Below, piece after piece: positions 24,378-33,897 of a DNA stretch of 40,862 nt (the first letter of the stretch is position 1; each line of letters starts with the position of its first letter). The position numbers and the translations under genes are program-made. Source of the stretch: Legionellaceae bacterium (GTDB lineage: Bacteria > Pseudomonadota > Gammaproteobacteria > Legionellales > Legionellaceae); contig CANJQE010000003.1 in the NCBI GenBank assembly GCA_947476305.1, forward strand, positions 1-40,862, written 5' to 3'. A model generated the notes under the pieces. It saw nothing but the letters and a program-made list of their open reading frames with translations. It did not search any database and was not told where the DNA came from.

Positions 24378-26894
24378 TTATTTTTTAGTTGAGGTATACA
24401 AAACATCAATACCACTGCTCGAGCTGCTAGAGCTTACCTGAATACTAAAAAATTTATTGAGCAAATATTTTAATGTTACTACATTAGGATCTGCTTGAGA
24501 AAGACCCACATTATAACTTAAGCTAATTCGTTTTGAGAATGATTTACTGACCACAAAGGCCGTTTTATCACTAACGGTATTAGTCAATAGATTATAATTA
24601 CTGTTAGTTTCTACATTAAAATCAACTCCGAGATTTTGTTTTAGTTGTTCTAAAAGTTGAGTTCCTTTGGAGTTGCCACCTAAATTCATGGATGAAATTG
24701 CGGCTAAGAGCAATTGTCCGCCCGCTTTATTCGCTTGACTTGCGGGACGTCCTAAAACCAGCATGGAAAGTATATCTGCTTGCGAAAGAATAGCTGGGGT
24801 AGAAAATAATTGAATTTCTGGATTAGTTAAACGCCCCGTAACTTCAACGCCAACAGTAATATTACCGCGAAGATTGGCGTTTTGAATGTTATTACTATTA
24901 AAATCTAATAATTGATTACTTCCTGAAATAGTGTTTGATGAAGTGTTTATTGTTTTTGAAGCACGTAAATTAATGCCCGGATTATCAATAGCACCTCCAG
25001 TAAAGAAAAGTTCTCCTTGTTCTATTGTTAAATTTTGTCCATAAGCCTTATATTCACCTTCCACTACGTTTAATTCACCCGTGGCACTCATAGTGCTTTG
25101 CGGCGCTTGCTTTATATTTACTGTTCCAGCAAGAGTTGCATGCAATCCTTTGGCTGTAAGTTCGACTTGCTCGCCAGTTTGTATTTGTATATCTATTTGG
25201 CTACGAATAGGGGGGGAGTAGGTTTTTTCTTTGCTTTCAAAAATAACATCACTGGATAAGCCAATGCTGTTAGAAAAAGACTGTATTTTTATTTTTGCAT
25301 GAGGGACTACGATAGATCCCAAGATTTGTAATAAATCTTGCTTGTATTTTATTTGTAACTTGGGTGATACATTAATTTGATATTCATTGGTATTGATGAG
25401 CGGTACATTGCTGCCTTCGAGAGTAATGTCACTAGTCAGCTGAGGCCGTAATGAGCCCTGTCCTTTCATTACTAAGGATTGGGTTCCAGAGCGCAGGGAG
25501 CCACTTCCTTCCCAATGATCTTTCTTTCCATTCAGCGCGCATTCAATAGAATTTAGGTTAACTCCTAAACTAGGTAGCTCAACACTCGCTTTATTAAGTA
25601 CTATTTGGGTCTCTATATTGGGTTTCCTGAGGCTGCCATTTGCACTTAAAGTCAGATGCAAAGTTCCTTTAGGATTTTTAAGATCAGGCATTAATACAGA
25701 CAAAAACTCTAAAGAGTTCATCGCAAGTACTAATTCCGAAGAAACAGTTTGTTTTTTAGTTAGTCCTTCAGCTAGATTAAAATGAGGTAATTTAAACTTC
25801 ATAGTAAATTTTTTATTCTTATCTAATTTGAGAGAACCTGTACCGAGTACCCCTTGTGATGAGAGCTTGGCAGTAATAAGCCCTTCTTGAAAGGGCAAAG
25901 AATTTAGCAGACTGTCTGGTGGCATTTGATAATGACCAGGGGCAATTTTTATATTCAGGATCCCTTGATTGGGATTTTTTAATTCACCCGTTAAGGCAAG
26001 ACTAGTATAAATTCCTTCATGTTTTGTTGATTTATCGTAGGGCTGAACAATATTGAAATTAAAATCCCAAGCCCAGGGTAGGGTACCGTTTATTAGGCCA
26101 TTAATTTGCCATTGATCTTGATGAGTCCTATTAATTTTAGAGCTAAGTTCTATCTTAAGTTTTGGCAAGGTTCCTGTAATGGTAATTCTTCCTTCCTTAC
26201 TTAAGATTTCTTGATTCGTTGAATTAGGCCAATTTATTAAATCGCGCCATTTAATTATTTGTTCTAACTGATTTAAATTCCTTAGTGTGCCTTGTAAAGA
26301 AATTGATCCTAAACCGCTAAAATCACCAGACCAATGAATTAAATTGATATCTCCGCCAATACTCAAAACGCCTGTGGGGGCGCTTTTTGATTGTTCTAAA
26401 GAATGAAGTCTCATAGTACTAGAAAAGGAATAGGGGTACTGATTCATAAGGTTTAAGTCACTAAGTATATTCAAACCCAAATAGTTAAAACTCAAGGACT
26501 TAATTGCTATCGCTTGTTTAGTAATTAAGCCAGTGCCTTTAACGTCCCGTAAAGTAATTACGGTATCTTGTTGCCTAATTTCTATTGAATCGGCATGAAA
26601 TTGTTTTATTGTTACATCATGATCCCATAGTGATTTGAAGGTCCAAGCGAGATCGATGTTTTTTATTTTTATATGAATCTTATCGTACTGATAATTTAAT
26701 TCTTTGATCTGTGCACGATCGCGTATGCGTCCTTTTAAATCGTGCACTTCAATAGCTTGATTAAAATAAAAAGCAGAGAAGCGAATTAAGCTATTAAAAC
26801 CACTCGTACTAGAAGTGAAAAAAAATAATAGGGAAGCAATTAAAGTAAATAATAAAAGCAGAGACCAGAACACTCTCTTTATTAATTTTTTCAT
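24378..26894 (-). CDS. tamB: Translocation and assembly module inner-membrane protein TamB
   Basis: An 838-residue protein that spans the periplasm between an inner-membrane anchor and TamA, and works in outer-membrane protein assembly and probably lipid transport (family knowledge). Seen: an N-terminal anchor (VFWSLLLLFTLIASLLFFF), long beta-rich repeats, and the conserved TamB C-terminal domain (DUF490) with GELNVVEGEYKAYGQNL, IDNPGINLRA, GVEVTGRLTNPEIQLFS, LSMLVLGRP and a final barrel-docking strand. It is clearly shorter than the E. coli protein (about 1259 residues), mainly in the repetitive middle. Its ATG overlaps the tamA stop (ATGA), so the pair is translationally coupled. Confidence 0.93.
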   Translation of the reverse strand: MKKLIKRVFWSLLLLFTLIASLLFFFTSSTSGFNSLIRFSAFYFNQAIEVHDLKGRIRDRAQIKELNYQYDKIHIKIKNIDLAWTFKSLWDHDVTIKQFHADSIEIRQQDTVITLRDVKGTGLITKQAIAIKSLSFNYLGLNILSDLNLMNQYPYSFSSTMRLHSLEQSKSAPTGVLSIGGDINLIHWSGDFSGLGSISLQGTLRNLNQLEQIIKWRDLINWPNSTNQEILSKEGRITITGTLPKLKIELSSKINRTHQDQWQINGLINGTLPWAWDFNFNIVQPYDKSTKHEGIYTSLALTGELKNPNQGILNIKIAPGHYQMPPDSLLNSLPFQEGLITAKLSSQGVLGTGSLKLDKNKKFTMKFKLPHFNLAEGLTKKQTVSSELVLAMNSLEFLSVLMPDLKNPKGTLHLTLSANGSLRKPNIETQIVLNKASVELPSLGVNLNSIECALNGKKDHWEGSGSLRSGTQSLVMKGQGSLRPQLTSDITLEGSNVPLINTNEYQINVSPKLQIKYKQDLLQILGSIVVPHAKIKIQSFSNSIGLSSDVIFESKEKTYSPPIRSQIDIQIQTGEQVELTAKGLHATLAGTVNIKQAPQSTMSATGELNVVEGEYKAYGQNLTIEQGELFFTGGAIDNPGINLRASKTINTSSNTISGSNQLLDFNSNNIQNANLRGNITVGVEVTGRLTNPEIQLFSTPAILSQADILSMLVLGRPASQANKAGGQLLLAAISSMNLGGNSKGTQLLEQLKQNLGVDFNVETNSNYNLLTNTVSDKTAFVVSKSFSKRISLSYNVGLSQADPNVVTLKYLLNKFFSIQVSSSSSSSGIDVLYTSTKK

Positions 26895-28576
26895 AAATCA
26901 GGTCCCATGCTAATAACCAAACGAGGACTACTACCTACTCTTTGAAATGTTTGACTTATCTCTTGAGCCAGCCCTAATTTAATAGGACCAATAGGAGAAA
27001 CCCACATTACAGCAGCTCCTGCATCATATAAAATGGATTTAAGCGATGGATTATAAACATCTCCAGCGTCATAAAATGCAATGGCATACCAATTTTTAAC
27101 CACTTCCTTTTGTAATTCAAAACCAGCATAACTAATAGTTTTACCTGGGCCTATTGAATTAAAGCTAAATGCTTTCATGTTATCAGTGCCCCCTAATAAT
27201 AAAGCGAGTGATAAAGGCAATTGATTGATGTCATTAATCGCTGTTATTCCTTGAAGGGCGTGCACATAAAGTCGTAATTTGATTGGTTTGATCATATACG
27301 CAGCTTTTGCGTCTAAAGAGCCTTGCGCAAAAGAGTTGGAAGATAAAAATGTTTTACTGGCACCCAAAGCAGTGAGAGAAATGCTATAGCCCGTGGGTGA
27401 AAATAAAGGGTTAGTTGTTTTTCTGAAGGTCCATTTTGCTTTAGGATAAAGCATAAATTCATAGCTGTTGGGTTGTTGGCTGTAATTAAAACTTTCATAT
27501 AAGGCATTAAGTGATAGCGCGCGTTTATACCAATCTAAATTATGCTGTTGTCCGAGAGATAAAAGATAGGCATTACTGTAGCCGCTACTGTAATTTAAGT
27601 TAGAAAAATTACCAGTGATATTGTATTGATCCGTTACGGGATTTTTTCCTGGAATGAGGTATTGGGCTTGTAGCGCGTTTTGCGTGAAAGAGCCTTGGGC
27701 TATAGCATTAAATTTATGCCCTTTTTCATTTACTGGCACGACATATAAACCCGCTCGACCACGAATGCCAGTATCAGTTCCATACCCAGCACCTAAACTA
27801 TAAGAGTATTTAGGCACGGGACGTAATTGCACATCAATAGGAACAGTAGTCTGAGAGTCAGTAATTTGTGGCTTGACTAATACCGAACTAAAATAGCCGC
27901 TGCTTGATAAATCATTATTTAGTTTCAGTACAAGATCGGTGGAGTAGGTTTGCTTATACTGAAAAGGAACAAAGCGATGCAACAAGTCTGGGCGAATATT
28001 GCTAGGATTAAATTGGACCTGACCAAAATAGAAGAGGGGGCCAGTATTAAAAATTAAAGTGACTTGGGCGGTGTTGTTCTCTTTAATAATTATTTCTGAC
28101 TTAGTGTAGGTTCCATGTAAATATCCCAAACTCTCGGCAGTATTAGTAATACTTAATTTTGCTTTATTATAATCTGGCATTAAGAGGGGATCGCCAACAT
28201 GGAGCGTTATTTCTTTTAGCGTTTTTTGTATGAGTGGATTGTTTGCTCCATCGCCGCTTACTTTTATTTCTAGAGAAGTGATATAAGTGAAGGGGCCTGG
28301 ACTAATATTAATTACCGCTTTTTCTGCTCCTACAATACGCACACTGACTTGTGCTTTAAAGTAGCCAAAAGGTTGTAAAGCATTAAGCACATGTAAACGC
28401 AGCTCTTCAGGAGTGCTACTTGCTAATGATTTTTCTTGTTGTACTTCTTCTAATCGTTTTTCAACATTCGCTAAGGCTTTATCACTAACCCCGCTAATAA
28501 TAAAGCTAGCACTTGACTTAGCTATAGCCTGAAATGAAATACCAAGGAATAGGCAGACAACAATCAGTAGTTTCAT
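26891..28576 (-). CDS. tamA: Outer-membrane Omp85-family protein TamA
   Basis: A 561-residue outer-membrane partner of TamB. The signal peptide MKLLIVVCLFLGISFQAIA is followed by POTRA domains (about residues 25-260; for example GPFTYITSLEIKVSG and GPLFYFGQVQF), then a 16-strand-type barrel beginning PKYSYSLGAGYGTDTGIRGRAGL. Typical Omp85 features are LLLGGTDNMKAF (corresponding to the RGY-type loop motif, here GTDNMKAF), YDAGDVY and SPIGPIKLGLA. The length is close to E. coli TamA. It starts 21 bases after the mutS stop on the same strand with a weak ribosome site, so it may depend on mutS transcription. Confidence 0.93.
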   Translation of the reverse strand: MKLLIVVCLFLGISFQAIAKSSASFIISGVSDKALANVEKRLEEVQQEKSLASSTPEELRLHVLNALQPFGYFKAQVSVRIVGAEKAVINISPGPFTYITSLEIKVSGDGANNPLIQKTLKEITLHVGDPLLMPDYNKAKLSITNTAESLGYLHGTYTKSEIIIKENNTAQVTLIFNTGPLFYFGQVQFNPSNIRPDLLHRFVPFQYKQTYSTDLVLKLNNDLSSSGYFSSVLVKPQITDSQTTVPIDVQLRPVPKYSYSLGAGYGTDTGIRGRAGLYVVPVNEKGHKFNAIAQGSFTQNALQAQYLIPGKNPVTDQYNITGNFSNLNYSSGYSNAYLLSLGQQHNLDWYKRALSLNALYESFNYSQQPNSYEFMLYPKAKWTFRKTTNPLFSPTGYSISLTALGASKTFLSSNSFAQGSLDAKAAYMIKPIKLRLYVHALQGITAINDINQLPLSLALLLGGTDNMKAFSFNSIGPGKTISYAGFELQKEVVKNWYAIAFYDAGDVYNPSLKSILYDAGAAVMWVSPIGPIKLGLAQEISQTFQRVGSSPRLVISMGPDL

Positions 28577-28597
28577 TGAAATTTAGAGCTTAAAAAA

Positions 28598-31141
28598 TTA
28601 ATAAACAGCATGGAGCTCCTCCAGATTTTTTAATTTATAAATTAAGTCTAAAGCTTCCTTGGCACTCAAAGAATCTGGATCAATACTGGCTAATAAACCA
28701 AGAGCCGGTGAAATTGGGCGTTTTATTGCAACTTCTGGCGCTTTAAATTGCATTTTTTCTCCTTGATTTAAATGATTTAGATGCTCATGAGCAAGTTTTA
28801 AAACTTCTTTGGGGATACCCGCAAGTTCTGCGACCTCAAGACCATAACTACGACTTGCCGGACCATGCTCTACTTTATATAAAAAAGTAATGTGGCCAGT
28901 ATCTACAGCTGCTTGTAAATGAACATTCCTAATACAAGGCCATTCATTAGGAAGATCGGTGAGTTCAAAATAATGAGTGGAAAATAGAGTGTAGGCTTTA
29001 ATGGTATTGGCTAAATAGGCACAACTACCATAGGCTAGAGCCATTCCATCATAAGTGCTAGTCCCTCTACCAATTTCATCGATTAATATGAGGCTTTGTG
29101 CTGTTGCTTGTCGCAGAATCTGCGCTGTTTCCGTCATTTCGACCATAAAAGTCGAACGACCGGAAGTTAAATCATCACTAGCACCAATACGAGTGAAAAT
29201 TCTATCTATTGGACCAATAATTGCTTTTTTTGCAGGCACAAAACTACCAATGTGCGCCATTAGCACGATTAATGCAGTTTGTCGCATGTAAGTCGATTTT
29301 CCACCCATATTCGGACCAGTAATAAGTAAGATATTCTGCTCCGGCTCTAGATGTAGATCATTGGCAATAAACTGTTCTTTTACTAATTGTTCAATGACCG
29401 GGTGGCGACCTGATTGGATTGATATACCTGATTTAGAGCTCAATTCAGGGCAATGCCAATTCAGTGTTTCTGCGCGTTCAGTGAGATTAGCAAGCACATC
29501 TAACTCAGCTAGAGCGTGTGCTAGATGACTTAATTCGGTGATATGTTCTTGCAAGGCAAGTAATAAGTTCTCATAGAGCCATTTTTCTCGAGCTAAGGCT
29601 TTTGTTTGGGCTGAAAGTACTTTTTCTTCAAATACCTTTAATTCTGGAGTAATATAGCGCTCTACATTTTTCAATGTTTGTTTACGTTGATAATGAATGG
29701 GTGCTTTTTCAGCCTGTGCTTTTGAAAGCTCTATATAAAAACCTTGAACATTATTAAAGCCAAATTTCAAGGTCGATAAACCGGTTTTTTGTTTTTCTTC
29801 ATATTCTAAAGTAGTTAATTTCTCTTGGGCATTGGTGCTCAACATCGTTAACTCATCCAATTCTTCATCAAAACCTGGAGCAATAACACCGCCATCACGA
29901 ATTAACATGGGGGGATTATCTACTATTGCTGCTTCAAGTAGTTGTTGAATCAAAGGTAAAGGGCGAACATCTTCTTTAAGTTGACTGATTAGGGACGAGT
30001 TATTAGCTTGTAAAAGCCTAGTCAATTCTGGAAGTAAAGTTAAGGTAGTGCGTAATGCGACTAAGTCTCTTGGGCGTGCAGATTTTAATGCAATACGAGA
30101 AACAATACGTTCTACATCATAGCTTTGGCGCATTAGTTCATGAATAAGTGCTTGTTGTTGTAACGCAATCAGCTCTTGTATAGCTTGTTGACGCGCTGCT
30201 ATTTTATGGTATTGCATTAAAGGCCGACTCAACCAACGTTTTAATAAACGACTTCCCATAGTGCTTGCTGTATTGTCTAAAATAGAGGCTAGAGAATAGT
30301 CATTACCACCCTGAATATTTTCAAACATTTCTAAATGCTTTTGAGTCGCCGCATCCAGTTGTAAATAATCTTGAGAATGCTCCATGGTTAAGGTATTAAG
30401 ATGAGGTAAGGCCTGCTTTTGAGTAGTACGTAAGTAGGCTAATAAAGCACCTGCCGCAGTAAAGGCTACAGGATACTCTTGGTGGCCAAAGGCTGATAAA
30501 TCAGAAACAGCGAATTGTTCTTTAATTAATTTTTGCGCTTGGTCTGTATTAAATTCCCAACCCGGTCTGAACTTTACTGGAAATTCAGCGCAGTATTGAT
30601 AGAGAGGGGACGTTTCTTGTACTAATAGCTCAGCGGGTTTTAAACGGGCTAATTCATTACAAAGTTGCGTGGGCTCCTTAACTTCAAGTAAATGAAAACG
30701 GCCACTACTTAAATCAACCCAGGCAAGACCAATAGTTTGTTTATCTTGGTGAATAGATACCAGAAGATTGTCTCTTTTGGCATCAAGTAATGCTTCGTCT
30801 GTAATAGTTCCCGGCGTAATAATGCGGGTTACTTGACGATCCACTGGGCCTTTGCTTGTTGCTGGATCACCAATTTGTTCACAAATAGCAACCGATTCTC
30901 CTTTTTTTAGAAGACGAGCCAAGTAATTTTCCACAGCATGATAAGGAACACCTGCCATGGGAATTGGTTTATTTTCAGATTGCCCTCGATGAGTTAAGGT
31001 TAAATCGAGTAATTGTGCTGCTCGTTTTGCATCTTCAAAAAATAACTCATAAAAATCCCCCATGCGATATAATAAAAGCATATCAGGATATTCTGCTTTA
31101 ATGCGCAAGTACTGTTGCATCATGGGGGTATGAGTAGTCAT
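28598..31141 (-). CDS. mutS: DNA mismatch repair protein MutS
   Basis: An 847-residue mismatch-recognition ATPase. The N-terminal mismatch-binding motif is GDFYEL with F30 and E32. The C-terminal ATPase has Walker [27 protein letters not shown], Walker [17 protein letters not shown] and the [10 protein letters not shown] signature. The length is normal. The start [13 protein letters not shown] aligns with the start of other MutS proteins after a short leader. It lies upstream of tamA and tamB on the same strand, and divergent from the lipoprotein, pncC, recA group. Repair genes thus sit on both sides of the 330-base gap. Confidence 0.97.
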   Translation of the reverse strand: MTTHTPMMQQYLRIKAEYPDMLLLYRMGDFYELFFEDAKRAAQLLDLTLTHRGQSENKPIPMAGVPYHAVENYLARLLKKGESVAICEQIGDPATSKGPVDRQVTRIITPGTITDEALLDAKRDNLLVSIHQDKQTIGLAWVDLSSGRFHLLEVKEPTQLCNELARLKPAELLVQETSPLYQYCAEFPVKFRPGWEFNTDQAQKLIKEQFAVSDLSAFGHQEYPVAFTAAGALLAYLRTTQKQALPHLNTLTMEHSQDYLQLDAATQKHLEMFENIQGGNDYSLASILDNTASTMGSRLLKRWLSRPLMQYHKIAARQQAIQELIALQQQALIHELMRQSYDVERIVSRIALKSARPRDLVALRTTLTLLPELTRLLQANNSSLISQLKEDVRPLPLIQQLLEAAIVDNPPMLIRDGGVIAPGFDEELDELTMLSTNAQEKLTTLEYEEKQKTGLSTLKFGFNNVQGFYIELSKAQAEKAPIHYQRKQTLKNVERYITPELKVFEEKVLSAQTKALAREKWLYENLLLALQEHITELSHLAHALAELDVLANLTERAETLNWHCPELSSKSGISIQSGRHPVIEQLVKEQFIANDLHLEPEQNILLITGPNMGGKSTYMRQTALIVLMAHIGSFVPAKKAIIGPIDRIFTRIGASDDLTSGRSTFMVEMTETAQILRQATAQSLILIDEIGRGTSTYDGMALAYGSCAYLANTIKAYTLFSTHYFELTDLPNEWPCIRNVHLQAAVDTGHITFLYKVEHGPASRSYGLEVAELAGIPKEVLKLAHEHLNHLNQGEKMQFKAPEVAIKRPISPALGLLASIDPDSLSAKEALDLIYKLKNLEELHAVY

Positions 31142-31471
31142 AAAATCACATTTAATAGTAAGGCTGGGAGAATTTTATCAAAATCAGGAGGCTAAGTCAG
31201 TAAAGGATAGAGCTATGTTATTTACATCACTCTCGTACTAAGCTGCATTACAGTGTTACTCCTAGTTCTATGTTGCTCATTTACTTGATATAAAACCTCA
31301 CGTTCTTAAACCAGGAATGCCTTGTTCTAAAGCTAAATCTACAGCTTTAACTAAGTGCTCTAATAAATAATTTTATTTTATTTTTTATAGACTAAGGATA
31401 AACCCTTCACTTAATGTTATTATTTGCTAGAATTAAATTGATTTTAAATAAAAATTATAATGGAGATGAAT
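31142..31471. other. Divergent intergenic region mutS / lipoprotein gene, with a decayed gene fragment
   Basis: This 330-base gap should carry the divergent promoters of mutS and the lipoprotein. On the minus strand, 31298-31372 is a 24-codon open stretch ending in TGA, translating as NYLLEHLVKAVDLALEQGIP and then GLRT. It has no start codon or ribosome site and reads like the 3' end of a lost gene. The remainder shows nothing further. Confidence 0.4.
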
Positions 31472-31651
31472 ATGACTCGTTTAATGATGATTGCTGCTGC
31501 TAGCTTGCTGTCTTTAGTATTAACAGGTTGTGGCGAAGATAATAAGCCAGCAGAACCTGCTGCTACTACCACTACTACCACTACACCAACTGACTCAACA
31601 ACTACTACTACTACTCCTCCAGCTGATCAAAAACCAGCTGAGCAACACTAA
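31472..31651 (+). CDS. Small Thr/Pro-rich lipoprotein
   Basis: A 59-residue predicted lipoprotein. The signal MTRLMMIAAASLLSLVLTGC ends in a lipobox (LTGC) with the lipidated cysteine at residue 20. The mature part is only 40 residues and is low-complexity: GEDNKPAEPA, then threonine runs broken by proline. It resembles small entericidin-like or spacer lipoproteins, but I do not recognise a family. The start at 31472 is chosen because GGAG sits 6 bases upstream; earlier in-frame ATGs overlap that site. A strong terminator follows directly, so it is its own transcription unit. Confidence 0.75.
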   Translation: MTRLMMIAAASLLSLVLTGCGEDNKPAEPAATTTTTTTPTDSTTTTTTPPADQKPAEQH

Positions 31652-31669
31652 GACTTTTGGCTTTTAAGG

Positions 31670-31702
31670 AAAACCCCATGCTAATATGGGGTTTTCTTTT
31701 TT
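31670..31702 (+). terminator. Rho-independent terminator after the lipoprotein gene
   Basis: AAAACCCCAT (31670-31679) pairs with ATGGGGTTTT (31686-31695) around a 6-base loop and is followed by CTTTTTT. It ends the lipoprotein transcript 15 bases before pncC begins. Confidence 0.9.
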
Positions 31703-31716
31703 ACCCGTAAATTATT

Positions 31717-32211
31717 ATGACTCCATTACCTTCACTACTTCAAGAAGTCTCTTCCACGCTTAAAAGATTACATTGGCAGTTAGTTACTGCTGAATCGTGT
31801 ACTGGAGGATTGATTGCCAGTTCAATAACTGATTTAGCAGGAAGTTCTGCTTGGTTTGAACGTGGTTTTATTACTTATAGTAATTTAGCAAAACAAGAGA
31901 TGTTAGATGTACCTGAAGAATTAATTATAAAGCATGGAGCAGTAAGTAAAGAAGTGGCTCGAGCCATGGTGACAGGCGCTTTACAACACAGCGTAGGGCA
32001 AATTGCTTTGGCAGTAACAGGGATTGCAGGACCTGATGGAGGCAGTATAGAAAAGCCAGTCGGGACCGTATGTTTTGCTTGGTCTATTCGTAATCTTTCT
32101 CCCAGAATGTTAAAAAAACGTTTTCATGGGACGCGTCAAGAAATTCGCTTAGCGGCTGCTCAAGAAGCTTTACAAGGCGTTCTTTCTATAATTAAGAAAG
32201 GAAACACCTAA
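31717..32211 (+). CDS. pncC: Nicotinamide-nucleotide amidohydrolase (CinA C-terminal domain family)
   Basis: A 164-residue stand-alone CinA C-terminal domain. PncC deamidates nicotinamide mononucleotide to nicotinate mononucleotide, recycling the product of NAD-dependent DNA ligase (family knowledge). Signatures are VTAESCTGGLIASSITDLAGSS, the GFITYSN motif, HGAVSKEVARAM, and AVTGIAGPDGGSIEKPVGTVCFA. The length is standard for the single-domain form; the N-terminal molybdopterin-binding-like domain of full CinA is absent. It lies just upstream of recA, the usual cinA-recA arrangement, with a 91-base gap containing a recA promoter. Confidence 0.94.
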   Translation: MTPLPSLLQEVSSTLKRLHWQLVTAESCTGGLIASSITDLAGSSAWFERGFITYSNLAKQEMLDVPEELIIKHGAVSKEVARAMVTGALQHSVGQIALAVTGIAGPDGGSIEKPVGTVCFAWSIRNLSPRMLKKRFHGTRQEIRLAAAQEALQGVLSIIKKGNT

Positions 32212-32244
32212 TAAAAGCGGTACTCATTTTAGATCAGAATCAAT

Positions 32245-32273
32245 TTGCTGCTTCCTCACATCTGTGTGATAAT
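32245..32273 (+). promoter_or_regulatory. Predicted sigma-70 promoter of recA
   Basis: TTGCTG (32245-32250), a 17-base spacer, and GATAAT (32268-32273) with an extended -10 TG (TGT before GATAAT). It lies 29 bases before the recA ATG. No CTG-N10-CAG LexA box is visible in the gap. Confidence 0.6.
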
Positions 32274-32302
32274 TTTGTTTTGCATTTACTCTTGGAACAA
32301 TT

Positions 32303-33349
32303 ATGGAAGACAATAAACAAAAAGCATTAGCAGCAGCACTATCACAAATTGAACGTCAATTTGGTAAAGGATCGGTCATGAGAATGGGCGATAGCAGTAT
32401 ATCTCGTGATATAGAAGCTATTTCTACTGGTTCTTTAGGATTAGACATTGCCTTAGGAATTGGTGGTTTACCTAAAGGACGTGTTGTTGAAATTTATGGT
32501 CCTGAATCTTCTGGTAAAACTACCTTAACCTTACAAGTGATTGCCGAGTGTCAAAAAGTGGGCGGTACCGCAGCTTTTATTGATGCTGAGCATGCTTTAG
32601 ATCCTAATTATGCGCAAAAATTAGGCGTTAATGTTGACCAACTATTGGTTTCTCAGCCAGACACTGGTGAGCAAGCATTAGAAATTACGGATATGCTCGT
32701 TCGTTCTGCCGCGGTCGATGTGATTATTATCGACTCAGTAGCCGCATTAACACCCAAAGCTGAAATTGAAGGCGAAATGGGCGATACTCATGTGGGATTA
32801 CAGGCCCGACTTATGTCTCAGGCTTTACGTAAATTAACAGCAAATATTAAGCGTTCTAATACCCTCGTGATTTTCATTAACCAAATTCGTATGAAAATTG
32901 GCGTTATGTTTGGTAGTCCTGAAACAACTACAGGTGGTAATGCCTTAAAGTTCTACGCTTCTGTTCGTTTAGATATTCGTCGAATTGGCGCTATTAAGAA
33001 AGGGGAAGAAGTTTTAGGTAGTGAAACTCGGGTTAAAGTAGTGAAAAATAAAGTGGCACCTCCCTTTAAACAAACCGAATTTGATATCTTATATAACGAA
33101 GGGATCTCACGTGAAAGTGAAATTATTAACCTAGCAGTTCAATTAAATCTCATGGAAAAAGCAGGTGCTTGGTATAGTTATAAACAAGAGAAAATTGGAC
33201 AGGGTAAAGAGAATGTTCGTGTTTACTTGAAAGAGCATCCTCAGATTGCGCAAGAGCTTGAGCAACAAATTCGCAAGGAGTTGTTGACCAATAGTACGGC
33301 ACTGCTTTCTCCAGTGAGTGAAGATACTCTTGAGACTATTGATGACTAA
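32303..33349 (+). CDS. recA: Recombinase RecA
   Basis: A 348-residue strand-exchange ATPase central to recombinational repair. Walker [10 protein letters not shown] is at residues 66-74, Walker [15 protein letters not shown] follows, and the DNA-binding loops ([52 protein letters not shown]) are intact. The ATG at 32303 has GGAA upstream. The C-terminus is acidic (EDTLETIDD), as usual. Its last 8 bases overlap recX, so the two are cotranscribed. It sits in the conserved pncC-recA-recX-alaS order. Confidence 0.98.
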   Translation: MEDNKQKALAAALSQIERQFGKGSVMRMGDSSISRDIEAISTGSLGLDIALGIGGLPKGRVVEIYGPESSGKTTLTLQVIAECQKVGGTAAFIDAEHALDPNYAQKLGVNVDQLLVSQPDTGEQALEITDMLVRSAAVDVIIIDSVAALTPKAEIEGEMGDTHVGLQARLMSQALRKLTANIKRSNTLVIFINQIRMKIGVMFGSPETTTGGNALKFYASVRLDIRRIGAIKKGEEVLGSETRVKVVKNKVAPPFKQTEFDILYNEGISRESEIINLAVQLNLMEKAGAWYSYKQEKIGQGKENVRVYLKEHPQIAQELEQQIRKELLTNSTALLSPVSEDTLETIDD

Positions 33350-33779
33350 GGTTTTAGATAGTGCTTTACGCCTGTTAACCAGGCGTGAGCACAGCGCTAA
33401 AGAATTAAATGAAAAATTAAAACAAAGAGGCTTTAAGCCAGAGGAGATAAAAGACGTGATAGAGTCTTGTCAACGCCTTAATTTGCAAAGTGATCAGCGT
33501 TTTATCGAGCTCTATATTCGCTCTCGAATTCGTCAAGGATATGGACCCTTAAAAATCAGCCAGGAATTAAAGCAAAGAGGTGTTGATTCTGAACTTGTCT
33601 ATAAAGAGATGAAACAAGAAGCGCCTAATTGGTTCACTTATGCCCTCAATGTATGGGAAAAAAAATGTAAAGGGCAGATTAATTTATCTTTTCAAGAAAT
33701 TCAGAAACAACAGCGTTTTTTACTTTACCGCGGTTTTGATATGGATATAATCTCTCAAGTAGTAAAAGAATGTAAATAA
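33342..33779 (+). CDS. recX: RecA regulatory protein RecX
   Basis: A 145-residue all-helical modulator that binds inside RecA filaments and limits RecA activity (family knowledge). The start [30 protein letters not shown] matches the RecX N-terminal repeat, and three tandem helical units follow, including [24 protein letters not shown] and [23 protein letters not shown] start at the ATG at 33342, inside the recA stop region, giving an 8-base overlap; a longer in-frame start inside recA is rejected. A long hairpin follows the stop codon. Confidence 0.94.
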   Translation: MTKVLDSALRLLTRREHSAKELNEKLKQRGFKPEEIKDVIESCQRLNLQSDQRFIELYIRSRIRQGYGPLKISQELKQRGVDSELVYKEMKQEAPNWFTYALNVWEKKCKGQINLSFQEIQKQQRFLLYRGFDMDIISQVVKECK

Positions 33780-33789
33780 CTAATATTAT

Positions 33790-33821
33790 ATGTAGCCTGG
33801 TTGATTGCAACCAGGCTACAT
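33790..33821. terminator. Perfect 14-bp hairpin between recX and alaS
   Basis: ATGTAGCCTGGTTG (33790-33803) pairs with CAACCAGGCTACAT (33808-33821) around ATTG. The sequence after it (TTGATTTTC) is only moderately T-rich. It may end the recA-recX transcript, but TGTAGCC...GGCTACA also resembles a dispersed intergenic repeat. Confidence 0.7.
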
Positions 33822-33897
33822 TTGATTTTCTTAGTGGAATAGAATAACTCCATTAATTAATAATTACCCCCCTTAACTAACAGGTAAGTAGTAGATA

